DNA of 14,048 nucleotides from Erythrobacter sp. (GTDB lineage Bacteria; Pseudomonadota; Alphaproteobacteria; Sphingomonadales; Sphingomonadaceae). Shown here one piece after another: positions 1-6,080 of the stretch. Both the position numbers and the translations under genes were made by a program. The notes under the pieces were generated by a model. The model did not search any database and was not told where the DNA came from. It saw nothing but the letters and a program-made list of their open reading frames with translations. The stretch covers positions 1,666 to 15,713 of the forward strand of contig NZOF01000209.1 in the NCBI GenBank assembly GCA_002695185.1, given 5' to 3'. Numbering within the stretch: the first letter of the stretch is position 1; each line of letters opens with the position of its first letter.

Positions 1-89
1 CCGGGCAGCTTCCAATAATAGGCATGCTCTCCCGACGCCAAGCGCACGCGGGTGACATAGGCCGGCAGTCTGACGATCGCCTTTCCCAT
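1..89 (-). CDS. Probable tyrosine site-specific integrase, N-terminal fragment (runs off window)
   Basis: Only the first 29 codons are inside the window. The protein begins MGKAIVRLPAYVTRV and continues to AYYWKLP at the edge. A short basic start followed by 'LPxYVTRxR...G..YYW' is how many alphaproteobacterial phage integrases begin, before the arm-binding and core-binding domains. No catalytic residue (R-H-R-Y) can be seen because the rest is missing. The ATG at 89 shares one base with the TGA of the upstream excisionase-like gene (TGATG), so the two are translationally coupled. It is the last gene of the leftward operon, as int is in lambda. The call rests mainly on position and start-peptide similarity. 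Confidence 0.55.
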   Translation of the reverse strand, partial: MGKAIVRLPAYVTRVRLASGEHAYYWKLP

Positions 90-319
90 CAGAATTCGAT
101 GCCCCCCTTACCCTCGCTGCCGAACAGGTCGGCGAGCGCGGCATCTAGGTCGGCGCGCAGGGCGAGCATCGAGCCGCGCGGCCCGCGGGGGCGGAAGCGG
201 ACGCGGCCGGCGCGCTCCCATTCCTTCATCTGGTCGCTGCCGACGCCGGTATAAGCGAGCGCCCAGTCGCGGTTCATTGCCGCCGGCCAGTCGGGCAGCT
301 TTTCAAGCGCGAGGCCCAT
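89..319 (-). CDS. Excisionase-like small DNA-binding protein (76 aa)
   Basis: This small basic/acidic protein lies directly upstream of the integrase and overlaps it by one base. Residues about 18-68 read as a MerR/AlpA/Xis-type winged helix: a helix with 'LAYTGVGSDQMKEWERAG', a basic wing 'RFRPRGPRG' and a last helix 'LRADLDAALADLF'. Such proteins bend DNA at attachment sites and bias the integrase toward excision. The start at 319 is preferred over an in-frame ATG at 334 because it has GGAG nine bases upstream and sits in a TGATG overlap with the DUF1643 stop. The ATG at 334 has no ribosome site. A plain transcriptional regulator of the AlpA type is the alternative. Confidence 0.6.
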   Translation of the reverse strand: MGLALEKLPDWPAAMNRDWALAYTGVGSDQMKEWERAGRVRFRPRGPRGSMLALRADLDAALADLFGSEGKGGIEF

Positions 320-807
320 CAGACGAGGCTCCATGGTTGCAATGTTCGGCTGTAGGGCAGCATTAGCGGGTGGCAGGGGTGGCCATCCTTGGCTGGCGCG
401 CCGATCGACATCGGCTCAAGGTGCATGGCCCGCGCGATACGGTCGACTTCGCGCCACTGATCGCGCAGCCGGCGCGGCAGCTTTCCGGCCGGCCCCCAGG
501 CGAAGATGCACCGCTGCGCATCAAGGAATATCTCGCAGAGCCTATAGCCATTGTCCGATCCGACAGGATCGGCAGCGTCGGCCAGCGCACGGACGTCAGT
601 CGATCGATAGGCGAAGAGATTGCCGACGATCAGCCGGCCCCAGCCGTATCGCGCGCCGAAGCCGAGCAGCTTGCGGATGGTGGCATCATCCTCGGTCGCA
701 TCAGCCGTCGACGGATTGACCATGACGATCGCGGTTGCGCCTTCGCCAGGTCCATCGCGCTCCAGGCGATAGCGATAGGTGCCGCATGGGGAGATGATCG
801 CGCTCAC
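319..807 (-). CDS. DUF1643 domain protein (162 aa)
   Basis: The protein carries the full set of DUF1643 hallmarks: an N-terminal 'SPCGTYRYRLER', then 'MVNPSTADATEDDATIRK', 'GNLFAYRSTDVRAL', 'AWGPAGKLPRR' and a C-terminal 'GHPCHPLML'. The family is widespread in phages and bacteria. Its biochemical role is unknown to me, although the conserved Asn-Pro-Ser, Asp-Asp and His-Pro positions suggest an enzyme. The start is the GTG at 807, which overlaps the upstream stop (GTGA) and has GGGGGAG about seven bases upstream. The same frame stays open for 23 more codons, but these would overlap the previous gene and look noncoding. It is cotranscribed with the excisionase-like and integrase genes. Confidence 0.85.
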   Translation of the reverse strand: MSAIISPCGTYRYRLERDGPGEGATAIVMVNPSTADATEDDATIRKLLGFGARYGWGRLIVGNLFAYRSTDVRALADAADPVGSDNGYRLCEIFLDAQRCIFAWGPAGKLPRRLRDQWREVDRIARAMHLEPMSIGAPAKDGHPCHPLMLPYSRTLQPWSLV

Positions 808-1109
808 AGCGGCTCCCCCAAATCCCACATGGGCCGCAGGTCCGCCTGCTCGCAAATGCGCGGCGTCAGCACGCACAGTTGAAACACGGGATGGGCCCGG
901 CCCATGATGCCGAGGCGGATCGCCCCGCCGGCATTGAGCGCAGCCAGATCTTCCGGAGTTGGCTGGTAGACCGAATACATGAAGTTCTGGCCCGACAGCA
1001 CGTCGACCGCGTCGGTTACGAAGATCGTGCCGACAGCGCCGTCCAATTCAGCATCCCAGTTCGCGGGCGCGCCGATGCGTCGCGCGCCGGGGAAGTCACA
1101 CGCCTTCAC
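804..1109 (-). CDS. Unrecognised phage early protein (101 aa)
   Basis: The GTG start at 1109 overlaps the upstream stop (GTGA) and follows a strong AGGGAGGG ribosome site eight bases away. The protein starts VKACDFPGARRIGAPANW and contains an 'ALNAGGAIRLGIMGRAHPVFQLCVLTP' stretch that looks like a compact alpha/beta fold ending in two beta strands. It has a few cysteines, with no zinc pattern, no signal peptide and no membrane segment. I do not recognise a named domain. Reading is supported by operon position, start context and ordinary codon use. The same frame is open further upstream, but that part is the shadow of the neighbouring gene. Confidence 0.75.
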   Translation of the reverse strand: MKACDFPGARRIGAPANWDAELDGAVGTIFVTDAVDVLSGQNFMYSVYQPTPEDLAALNAGGAIRLGIMGRAHPVFQLCVLTPRICEQADLRPMWDLGEPL

Positions 1110-1489
1110 CTTGCAGCCCTCCCTATGATGATGTCCCGCAGCGCGGCGCCGAAGGGCGTCAGGTTCACGACGCCATTGCCGCCATGCTCGAACGGCCGGT
1201 GCGGGCCGTCCATCATGATCCCGCGCTTCACCAGCGCCATGCAGGTCTGGAGCGCCACGCCGCGCGTCTGGACGCGATAGGTCCAGCAGCCCGGATGACG
1301 GCGCAGGCGCGCGAGCAGCTTCGTCTGGACCGGCGACAGGGATGCGATGACCATGTCGATCGCCACCGCGCCCAGGCCCGCGCCAGCGCAGAAGGCGGCG
1401 CGCTCGGCCGCCTGATGCTCGCCGGGATAGAGGTGGTCGGCGGCATCGGCGGCGCTGATCGCCGCCGGGTCGAGTGGATCGGGCATCAT
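1106..1489 (-). CDS. Unrecognised protein with a possible winged-helix segment (127 aa)
   Basis: The first 45 residues are Ala-rich and acidic, with a pattern like a helical 'AADHLYPGEHQAAERAAFCAG' region. The part from about residue 52 to 123 ('LSPVQTKLLARLRRH' through 'VNLTPFGAALRDII') has the order helix, helix, strand and 'G..LT..G..L' that is common in small winged-helix proteins, so DNA binding is possible but unproven. Two tandem ATGs (1489 and 1486) both sit within range of GAGAGGA. The first makes an ATGA overlap with the upstream 46-aa gene, and the second a TGATG overlap. No family name can be assigned. Confidence 0.75.
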   Translation of the reverse strand: MMPDPLDPAAISAADAADHLYPGEHQAAERAAFCAGAGLGAVAIDMVIASLSPVQTKLLARLRRHPGCWTYRVQTRGVALQTCMALVKRGIMMDGPHRPFEHGGNGVVNLTPFGAALRDIIIGRAAR

Positions 1490-1626
1490 GCCATCCTCTC
1501 CGGAACGATACGCACGCTGGCACTGTAGCTAAGGCCGAAGGCCTTCTGCTGGTCGGCAGCATTTAAACGGCGAAGCATCGCTCGCTTAAGCCGCTGTTCG
1601 CACATGAAACGTCGCGCGGTTTTCAC
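1486..1626 (-). CDS. Small basic protein of unknown function (46 aa)
   Basis: A GTG at 1626 has one of the best ribosome sites of the operon (GGAGGGGAGG, four bases upstream), opening a 46-codon frame that ends in an exact ATGA overlap with the next gene. The peptide starts VKTARRFMCEQRLKRAML, is rich in Arg/Lys and ends 'SVRIVPERMA'. It overlaps the 3' end of the transglycosylase-like gene by 41 bases in another frame. The strong ribosome site plus the precise stop-start coupling is the main evidence. An internal ATG at 1605 would give 39 aa but lacks a ribosome site. Function unknown. Confidence 0.6.
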   Translation of the reverse strand: MKTARRFMCEQRLKRAMLRRLNAADQQKAFGLSYSASVRIVPERMA

Positions 1627-2348
1627 GGTGCCTCCCCTCCAATTTGTCGGCATAAGCCCGCCGCCCGGCCCACGGATCGGTTGGATAGGCTCCCCAGATG
1701 TCGCGCTGATCCATATTGACCCGGTATCGATGCCCATTCTGCGCCAGGCTCGTGCTGTCTGCGCTGATGAATGGGTAGTCGAAAGCAACCGCTGTCCCGC
1801 GCAACATGTGCAGCGGGTGCCATCGATTGCCCATGAGCCCGGCAACCTTGTCCATCACGCGGCGGTAGTCCCAGCACCCGACCGGGTGCCTCTTTGGATC
1901 GCCGATCCATCCTATGCAGACGCGAGGAAAACGATCGCACAGGCGCGCCAGTCGATTTATGGAGCCGTCCATGTGCCAGACAGGGGCGCCACGCGAAGGT
2001 CCGAATGGCCAGTCGTTTAACAGGCCATCGTTGAACTGCGATGGCGCTCCAGGACTGTCGGGCATGATCGCCCAGCGACCCGGCTGGCAGATCAGCGGCT
2101 CCAGCCACTGATAATAGGCGAGCCACCAAGCAAGTCGATCGAACTCGTCCCATTCGCGCCCGGCGCGCAGGGCCTTCATCCAGAAGCTGAATGCGCCGTG
2201 ATCGAAACATGAGCTGCGGGCAAATTGCCAGCAGCGCCTCCAAATTGTCCGGTCGGAAGAATGACACACAGGCAGCGCGGCCTGGCATAATCGCCTGGAG
2301 CGCCGCGGCCGGCGTCATTGGCGTGCCATGATAAATGATCGGAGCCAT
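1586..2348 (-). pseudogene. tRNA-guanine-transglycosylase-like (DpdA-like) phage protein, broken by a one-base frameshift
   Basis: Two frames together make one coherent protein. The first (from ATG 2348, TGATG overlap with the upstream stop, GGGAGG nine bases before) reads MAPIIYHGTPMTP through 'LLAICPQLMF'. The second continues 'DHGAFSFWMK' to the stop at 1586. Joining them needs removal of one base at the AAA run 2205-2207 (TTT on the coding strand). The joined protein matches, from memory, phage TIM-barrel proteins related to queuine/archaeosine transglycosylases: an early 'HGTP', 'DHGAF', 'WAIMPD', 'GAPVWHM', 'HMLRG' and 'SADST'. In that family the Asp residues and HMLG-type loop handle base exchange. 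Without the shift, each part alone would be nonfunctional. The specific DpdA-like label is uncertain. Confidence 0.65.
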
Positions 2349-2767
2349 CAATCCGGCCTCCCGATCATCTCGTTATGCACATGCACGATCGCGCTGATCG
2401 CGGCGGTGGCGGCGTCATTGTCGCCGAAGCTGACCAGCACCGTTCGGTCGGCCGGATCGTCATCGGCCAGGGCGACGATGTGCAGCCCCCTGCCCTGCCA
2501 CACCTCGCGATCCTTGAGCTCGGCCGGGTGGCGGTGGCTTTCCGCCCAGCGCTTGCCCCAGTGGGCGCGCAGCGCGTCGCAGGCGACGTCGAACGGGTCG
2601 GGCTCAATCTGGGGCACTCCCTGCTCCGCGCACAGCTTGCAGAGCGCCGCCTTGCGCGGGCAGACGACATAGCGGCCATCATGCTGCCTGATCGCGTGCG
2701 CAGGGCCGTATTTGCCCATAACGATGGTGACGCGGTCGGCCGGGTCGAGATCGCCGCCGAATTTCAT
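2348..2767 (-). CDS. Unrecognised phage protein with a Cys cluster (139 aa)
   Basis: The protein starts MKFGGDLDPADRVTIVMGKYG, followed by 'YVVCPRKAALCKLCAEQG' around residues 34-51, whose C-x6-C-x2-C spacing could bind a metal although a fourth ligand is not obvious. The C-terminal half has an alternating 'GLHIVALADDDPADRTVLVSFG' beta pattern and a helical end. The ATG at 2767 makes an ATGA overlap with the upstream gene, and AGAGG lies about eleven bases away. No signal peptide or membrane segment is present. I cannot name a family. Its place in a coupled early operon suggests a host-interaction or accessory function. Confidence 0.75.
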   Translation of the reverse strand: MKFGGDLDPADRVTIVMGKYGPAHAIRQHDGRYVVCPRKAALCKLCAEQGVPQIEPDPFDVACDALRAHWGKRWAESHRHPAELKDREVWQGRGLHIVALADDDPADRTVLVSFGDNDAATAAISAIVHVHNEMIGRPD

Positions 2768-3297
2768 GCCGGCGGCACCTCTTCAGGCCCGCTCACGAAG
2801 TCGAGTTGCGCGCCGCCCAGGTCACAGCATTCAGCGAACCACCGCCGCAACGTCGCCGCCAGGCGCTTCTCCAGATCGATCGCGTGTGGCCCGTCGATAT
2901 GGCCCCCATCCCAGCCGTCCTCACCCCAGCATTCATCATCCTGAAGCTGTTCATGGATCTGCGCGGCGTCAAAGATGTCGAATGCGGGCACGAGCCGGCG
3001 GGCTTCGATAATCCACACCGTTTCGCCCGGCATATCGGCCCGGGCCGCTGCGATCGTGCTTTCGCGATCCGCGCCGCCCTTTCTCCACCACTCCGCGTCG
3101 AAGTGCCCAGCATAGAACCATGCAGTGGGGTTGCTGATCTCGGGCTCAGCATCGGCCAGGGCATTGTTTGCGAGATCGGCGAAGCGCTGATTGGTGGCAG
3201 CTTTCTCTTCCTTCCCGGCCTTGCGATGTTCCTCGGCGTAGAAGGCGAACTGGTCACTGCATTGGGCAAGGGCTTCAACAAGCATCTGCGTGTTCAT
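2764..3297 (-). CDS. Unrecognised acidic phage protein (177 aa)
   Basis: This soluble, mostly helical protein begins with 'LVEALAQCSDQFAFYAEEHRKAGKEEKAATNQRF', a pattern I associate with small phage early proteins carried by many alphaproteobacterial prophages. The middle holds 'GETVWIIEARRLVPAFDIFDA' and a very acidic loop 'DDECWGEDGWDGG', followed by 'CCDLGG'. No catalytic motif or named domain can be recognised. Start ATG 3297 overlaps the previous stop by four bases (ATGA). Six frames are open here because of high GC, but only this one keeps the operon's ATGA chain intact. Confidence 0.75.
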   Translation of the reverse strand: MNTQMLVEALAQCSDQFAFYAEEHRKAGKEEKAATNQRFADLANNALADAEPEISNPTAWFYAGHFDAEWWRKGGADRESTIAAARADMPGETVWIIEARRLVPAFDIFDAAQIHEQLQDDECWGEDGWDGGHIDGPHAIDLEKRLAATLRRWFAECCDLGGAQLDFVSGPEEVPPA

Positions 3298-3632
3298 GGC
3301 TCGATCCCCGGATTTGCAACGCGCACATCGACGTCCATGCCGATTGCCGACTTCACCGCGTCGGCCACTGCGCTGGCGTCGATGGTCACCGGCGCGGTCG
3401 GCGCGGCGACGTTGATACGCGCGACGATGCTGGGTGCTTCGAACAGCGCGAGGGGCAGTGTCAGCCTGACATTGATGCCGCGCTCGCCGCGGCTAAGCGC
3501 GGGTTCGCCCGCTGTCAGCTTGACGGAAGGGCGGCGGTTCCAATTGCGGCTGTCGCCAGGATGGATGGTCAGCCAGCAGTCGATGTGGACGGCATCATCG
3601 CCAATATGGCCAAAGCGCGCGGGTGCGTTCAT
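3294..3632 (-). CDS. Unrecognised phage protein (112 aa)
   Basis: The protein begins MNAPARFGHIGDDAVHIDCW and reads as a small beta-rich domain ('HIDCWLTIHPGDSRNW', 'INVRLTLPLALFEAPSIVARINV') followed by a helix with 'SAVADAVKSAIGMDVDVRV'. That last part is reminiscent of a dimerisation helix. No metal site, signal peptide or membrane segment is seen, and no family is recognised. Both ends are locked into the operon by four-base ATGA overlaps with the 339-aa gene upstream and the 177-aa gene downstream. Confidence 0.75.
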   Translation of the reverse strand: MNAPARFGHIGDDAVHIDCWLTIHPGDSRNWNRRPSVKLTAGEPALSRGERGINVRLTLPLALFEAPSIVARINVAAPTAPVTIDASAVADAVKSAIGMDVDVRVANPGIEP

Positions 3633-4648
3633 GCGGCTGCCCTCCCATCGAAAGACACATGTCTCCCGTCAGGGCAGACCATCTCCAGCTCATGAGGGAC
3701 GCGGCGGCATTCGGCTTCCGCTTCGGCCTTCGTGTATCTGCCAGCACCGGCGGTGTCGGTCGAATAGCCTGCATATTGAGAGCGATAATAGGCGCGCTTA
3801 TCCCGCGCCCAGATCATGAACGTCTGCTCAGTTCCGAAGATGATCGTCTTGAGTGTTTCGGCGCGTCGATAGTCCATGCGCTGGACGGCGGTTTGGAGTT
3901 CCTTTTCGAGGCGGCTGCGTCTGGCGCGGGCGTTTCGCTTGGTGCGCAGGTCGCAAGGGACATTTGCGAAAATATCGGAACAGCCTTTGTTGAACAGCGC
4001 CCCGCCAGCTATCACCCACCACATGCTGTTGAGGTTGCAGAAGGCTTGGCCGCGCAGCATGCGGCCTTTGCTGTCTGGTATCCAAACCGTCTGACCCTGT
4101 TCGAGCAAATGCCCGTCAGCTGACTTCCGGTTGTAATCATATTTGCAGACCGGACGGCCCAGCTCCTTGTCCGAATGCCAGCTGTCGGCATAGCCCTTTT
4201 GGATGCGCTCCATCGGCGACAGATTTTCGCCGCCGCGCCGTTTGACTTCCACGGGCGCAAGGCTTTCCAGCCAAGCAACGATCCGGCGGAATTCCAGCTC
4301 GACGCGCAGCCGATCAAGCTTGCTCATCCGCGCCATCTTGTCGAAATCGTACCGTCTGCCGTTTCGATTTTCCTGCTTGGCGGTGGTCGACCAGAAATCC
4401 ACCTTCACCACGCGCCCTGAGATCTCGATGTCGCAAAGAAGGGTGCCACGAGCGCCCACGCGACGGTCTGGGCTTAGACACCGATAATGGCGGTGCACCT
4501 GATCGTTTCGACCGATCGCCCAGCCGCGCTCGCGCATCTGCCGTATAAGCGGGCCATAGATCTCGGCCCGAAACGTGCTGTCGGCCGGGTCATCCTGCCA
4601 AATGCCAATGTGGCTATCGTGGATGATGATGTTGATCGGCTGTCTCAT
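3629..4648 (-). CDS. Phage protein with a UVR-like coiled motif (339 aa)
   Basis: This is the largest gene of the leftward operon. Residues 1-130 form a mixed domain that starts MRQPINIIIHDSHIGIWQDD and holds a strand-rich 'CDIEISGRVVKVDFWSTT'. Residues about 240-272 read 'RSRLEKELQTAVQRMDYRRAETLK', closely resembling the UVR (UvrB/UvrC interaction) helical hairpin, whose consensus has Leu, Ala-x-x-x-x-Asp-Tyr and Arg-Ala at these positions. The rest, including a Trp-rich 'NLNSMWWVIAGGALFNKG', is not recognised. The ATG at 4648 has GGGAGAA seven bases upstream and an ATGA overlap. A role tied to DNA repair or to blocking UvrABC would be speculation from the motif alone. Confidence 0.75.
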   Translation of the reverse strand: MRQPINIIIHDSHIGIWQDDPADSTFRAEIYGPLIRQMRERGWAIGRNDQVHRHYRCLSPDRRVGARGTLLCDIEISGRVVKVDFWSTTAKQENRNGRRYDFDKMARMSKLDRLRVELEFRRIVAWLESLAPVEVKRRGGENLSPMERIQKGYADSWHSDKELGRPVCKYDYNRKSADGHLLEQGQTVWIPDSKGRMLRGQAFCNLNSMWWVIAGGALFNKGCSDIFANVPCDLRTKRNARARRSRLEKELQTAVQRMDYRRAETLKTIIFGTEQTFMIWARDKRAYYRSQYAGYSTDTAGAGRYTKAEAEAECRRVPHELEMVCPDGRHVSFDGRAAA

Positions 4649-4932
4649 TGATCATTCTCCCGCGCACACGGCGCGATGCCGGCGCAGTCGCTTTGGCAGG
4701 ACGGGCAATCGCATTCGTCGCCCGGATCGGATTGCATGGCGGATCGACCGGCCTCGACGGCCGACCCGCGCGGGAGGGATGGCGACCCCGGGGAGAGGGG
4801 TTCAGGGTCGCCCGAGGCTCCTGCCTGGCGCGCCGCCAGGGGGATAACAGCGCGGTCAGGCAGTGGGGAACGCGACGCCGCGGCGCGGGCGCGCAGGAAG
4901 CGGCTGAAGGCGGTGGCGGACATGTCGATCAT
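4645..4932 (-). CDS. Small protein with a C-terminal Cys cluster (95 aa)
   Basis: The ATG at 4932 has GGAGGG eight bases upstream and overlaps the upstream stop (ATGA). A second ATG three codons in lacks this spacing. The N-terminus is a short basic helix ('ATAFSRFLRARAAASR'), the middle is Pro/Gly/Ser-rich and probably disordered, and the end carries C74-x-C76-x2-C79-x3-C83-x5-C89, a likely zinc-binding knot. Function unknown. The low-complexity middle means the coding call relies mainly on start signals and the ATGA chain at both ends. Confidence 0.65.
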   Translation of the reverse strand: MIDMSATAFSRFLRARAAASRSPLPDRAVIPLAARQAGASGDPEPLSPGSPSLPRGSAVEAGRSAMQSDPGDECDCPSCQSDCAGIAPCARENDQ

Positions 4933-5078
4933 CGGACTGCCCTCCACAGGTTGCGCCACCAGCGGCGGCACGGCTGGGCCATGGGCAGGATCGGTCCGCG
5001 CATGCGCTCGGCCTGCCATTGCGTTTGCGGCGCGACGATGAGCGGATCGCGGCCGCGGCGATGGTGGCGCGCCGTCAT
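4929..5078 (-). CDS. Small Arg/Trp-rich protein (49 aa)
   Basis: The ATG at 5078 follows AAGGA at seven bases and forms an ATGA overlap with the stop of the 45-aa gene. Its own stop forms an ATGA overlap with the 95-aa gene. The peptide starts MTARHHRRGRDPLIVAPQTQ and ends 'PCRRWWRNLWRAVR', a strongly basic amphipathic tail that could bind nucleic acid or membrane surfaces. I recognise no family. The same frame extends upstream to 5279, but that stretch is antisense-like shadow of the 109-aa gene. Confidence 0.6.
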   Translation of the reverse strand: MTARHHRRGRDPLIVAPQTQWQAERMRGPILPMAQPCRRWWRNLWRAVR

Positions 5079-5212
5079 GGGCGATCCTTCATCAGCAGCG
5101 CGTCGATCATCTTGTCGGCATAGAGCTGGAACTGGCGCACGATCAGCGCGAGCGAGGACAGGCCCGCGAGCGTGATCAGCGCCTTGCCGGCGAAGTAGAC
5201 GCCGGCGCTCAC
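5075..5212 (-). CDS. One-segment membrane microprotein (45 aa)
   Basis: A GTG at 5212 overlaps the upstream TGA (GTGA) and opens 45 codons that close in an ATGA overlap with the next gene. The peptide starts VSAGVYFAGKALITLAGLSS and continues LALIVRQF, making a single hydrophobic segment at about residues 4-25. An amphipathic tail follows ('YADKMIDALLMKDRP'). It fills exactly the gap between two other coupled genes and keeps the overlap chain unbroken, which is the main reason to call it real. No clear Shine-Dalgarno is present, so expression would rely on coupling. Possible roles, such as a membrane effector or superinfection factor, are guesses. Confidence 0.6.
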   Translation of the reverse strand: MSAGVYFAGKALITLAGLSSLALIVRQFQLYADKMIDALLMKDRP

Positions 5213-5538
5213 AGCGCCACGTCCAGGTTGCCGAGGTCGTCATAGTCGATGACGTCGAACCGGGGAACCGCAGGCGCAATGGCGGCCGGCCGGGGTGCGG
5301 CGGGAGCGCCCTGCTCCAACTGCTCGGCGGCGCGGATCATGCGGCTGGCGCCGTTCAGCAGGAAGTCGCGGGCGGTGACGGGATCGGAGGCGAACAGCGC
5401 ATGCGCCTCACCAGCGTTGAAGCGCGCAATCTTGATCAGGTCATCGACGCTCAGCGGGCTTTCGCGACGCTGCAAATGCTCCAGCCGGGACAGCGTCAGA
5501 GCGGCGGCCGAACCCACGGAATAATGCGGGACACGCAT
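5209..5538 (-). CDS. First gene of the leftward early operon, unrecognised (109 aa)
   Basis: This is the first gene after the candidate PL promoter. The ATG at 5538 has GGGGAG seven bases upstream. The protein starts MRVPHYSVGSAAALTLSRLE, has a helical core 'SVDDLIKIARFNAGEAHALFASDP' and 'ASRMIRAAEQLEQ', an Ala/Pro linker, and an acidic tail 'FDVIDYDDLGNLDVAL'. In lambda this position holds an antiterminator (N). No Arg-rich N-like motif is visible here, so that role is not supported by sequence. It could be a small regulator acting by protein-protein contacts. Unrecognised family. Confidence 0.7.
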   Translation of the reverse strand: MRVPHYSVGSAAALTLSRLEHLQRRESPLSVDDLIKIARFNAGEAHALFASDPVTARDFLLNGASRMIRAAEQLEQGAPAAPRPAAIAPAVPRFDVIDYDDLGNLDVAL

Positions 5539-5547
5539 GGTGATCTC

Positions 5548-5571
5548 CCCGCCGTCTTGCGACCCGGCGGG
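5548..5571 (-). promoter_or_regulatory. Hairpin in the PL leader overlapping the first ribosome site
   Basis: A perfect seven-base-pair stem (5548-5554 with 5565-5571, CCCGCCG/CGGCGGG) encloses a ten-base loop in the leader of the leftward transcript. Its 3' arm contains the first Gs of the GGGGAG ribosome site for the 109-aa gene, so folding could limit translation. A nut/boxB-like antitermination role is possible by position, but no boxA is recognised next to it. Confidence 0.4.
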
Positions 5572-5597
5572 ATGCGCGGGTGATCAGGCGATGGAGA

Positions 5598-5627
5598 TAG
5601 TTAGTAGGATACTTCCCACGTTGTCAA
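5598..5627 (-). promoter_or_regulatory. Candidate early leftward promoter PL
   Basis: On the minus strand a consensus -35 TTGACA (5627-5622) is followed, 17 or 18 bases later, by CTAACT/TAACTA as a -10. The spacer is almost entirely filled by a 16-bp repressor operator (5604-5619). The first downstream gene starts at 5538, giving a leader of about 50 bases. The arrangement mirrors PR at 7745-7773. The -35 and embedded operator are strong evidence, while the exact -10 is uncertain. Confidence 0.65.
5604..5619 (-). promoter_or_regulatory. CI/Cro operator at PL, copy 1
   Basis: Minus strand GTGGGAAGTATCCTAC, one of five copies of the GTGGGA-N4-TCCYAC inverted repeat. It lies between the -35 and -10 of PL, so bound repressor would exclude RNA polymerase. 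Confidence 0.75.
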
Positions 5628-5634
5628 TCATAAA

Positions 5635-5650
5635 GTAGGACGTATCCCAT
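5635..5650 (-). promoter_or_regulatory. CI/Cro operator at PL, copy 2
   Basis: Minus strand ATGGGATACGTCCTAC, centred 31 bp (about three helical turns) from copy 1 and just upstream of the PL -35. It touches the stop codon of the HIRAN gene. The spacing suits cooperative binding of two repressor dimers on one DNA face. Confidence 0.7.
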
Positions 5651-6078
5651 CAGTCGTCAGGATAGATCTCGTCCGGATACCAGCCATCGTGATCCGGCGG
5701 CTCCTCGGCGCGTCGCCGCTGGTGAGGAATGACAGGCTGGTCGCCAACGTTATCAGGAAGCTGAGGGGGCTCTCCATCAAGGCCGAGCCTGATCACCGCC
5801 CCCTCTTCGTGCGCGCACTGAAAAATCGCGCCGGTGATGCGCCCGCGTGAAAGATAGCTGCGGATCAGCTGGCACTGGAAGCCGCGCACATAGCCGATCT
5901 GCACGCCGCGCGCGCTGAACACGGCCACCGCCTGGGGATCGACCGGGTTCTTGGGTTCGGGGACGAGGTGCACCTCCTCGCCCGGATGTGACCAGAGGAT
6001 TTCCGATCGGCGGTTCGACTTATCCTTGTTCGGATGGTCAGCGCCGACGATGATGAGGGACATGCCGTCGGTCGACAT
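5650..6078 (-). CDS. Stand-alone HIRAN-domain protein (142 aa)
   Basis: Residues 6 to about 90 form a HIRAN domain: 'IIVGADHPNKDKSNRRSEIL', 'PGEEVHLVPEPKNPVDPQAV' and 'AVFSARGVQIGYVRGF' match the family's NxD..NR..E, PxNPxDxxAV and G.QIGY motifs. HIRAN domains bind single-stranded DNA ends in eukaryotic HLTF/Rad5, and stand-alone bacterial and phage versions have no settled role. The tail is highly acidic ('DHDGWYPDEIYPDD'). The start at 6078 is two bases after the DUF4760 stop and is chosen for coupling. An ATG at 6063, right before the domain, and a GTG at 6114 are alternatives. It lies outside the PL operon, ending just upstream of PL. Confidence 0.8.
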   Translation of the reverse strand: MSTDGMSLIIVGADHPNKDKSNRRSEILWSHPGEEVHLVPEPKNPVDPQAVAVFSARGVQIGYVRGFQCQLIRSYLSRGRITGAIFQCAHEEGAVIRLGLDGEPPQLPDNVGDQPVIPHQRRRAEEPPDHDGWYPDEIYPDD

Positions 6079-6080
6079 CT

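Noticed and set aside
1110..1562. Upstream extension of the 101-aa gene frame
   Set aside because: It is Arg/Pro-rich low-complexity shadow of the 127-aa gene. The GTG at 1109 has a strong ribosome site.
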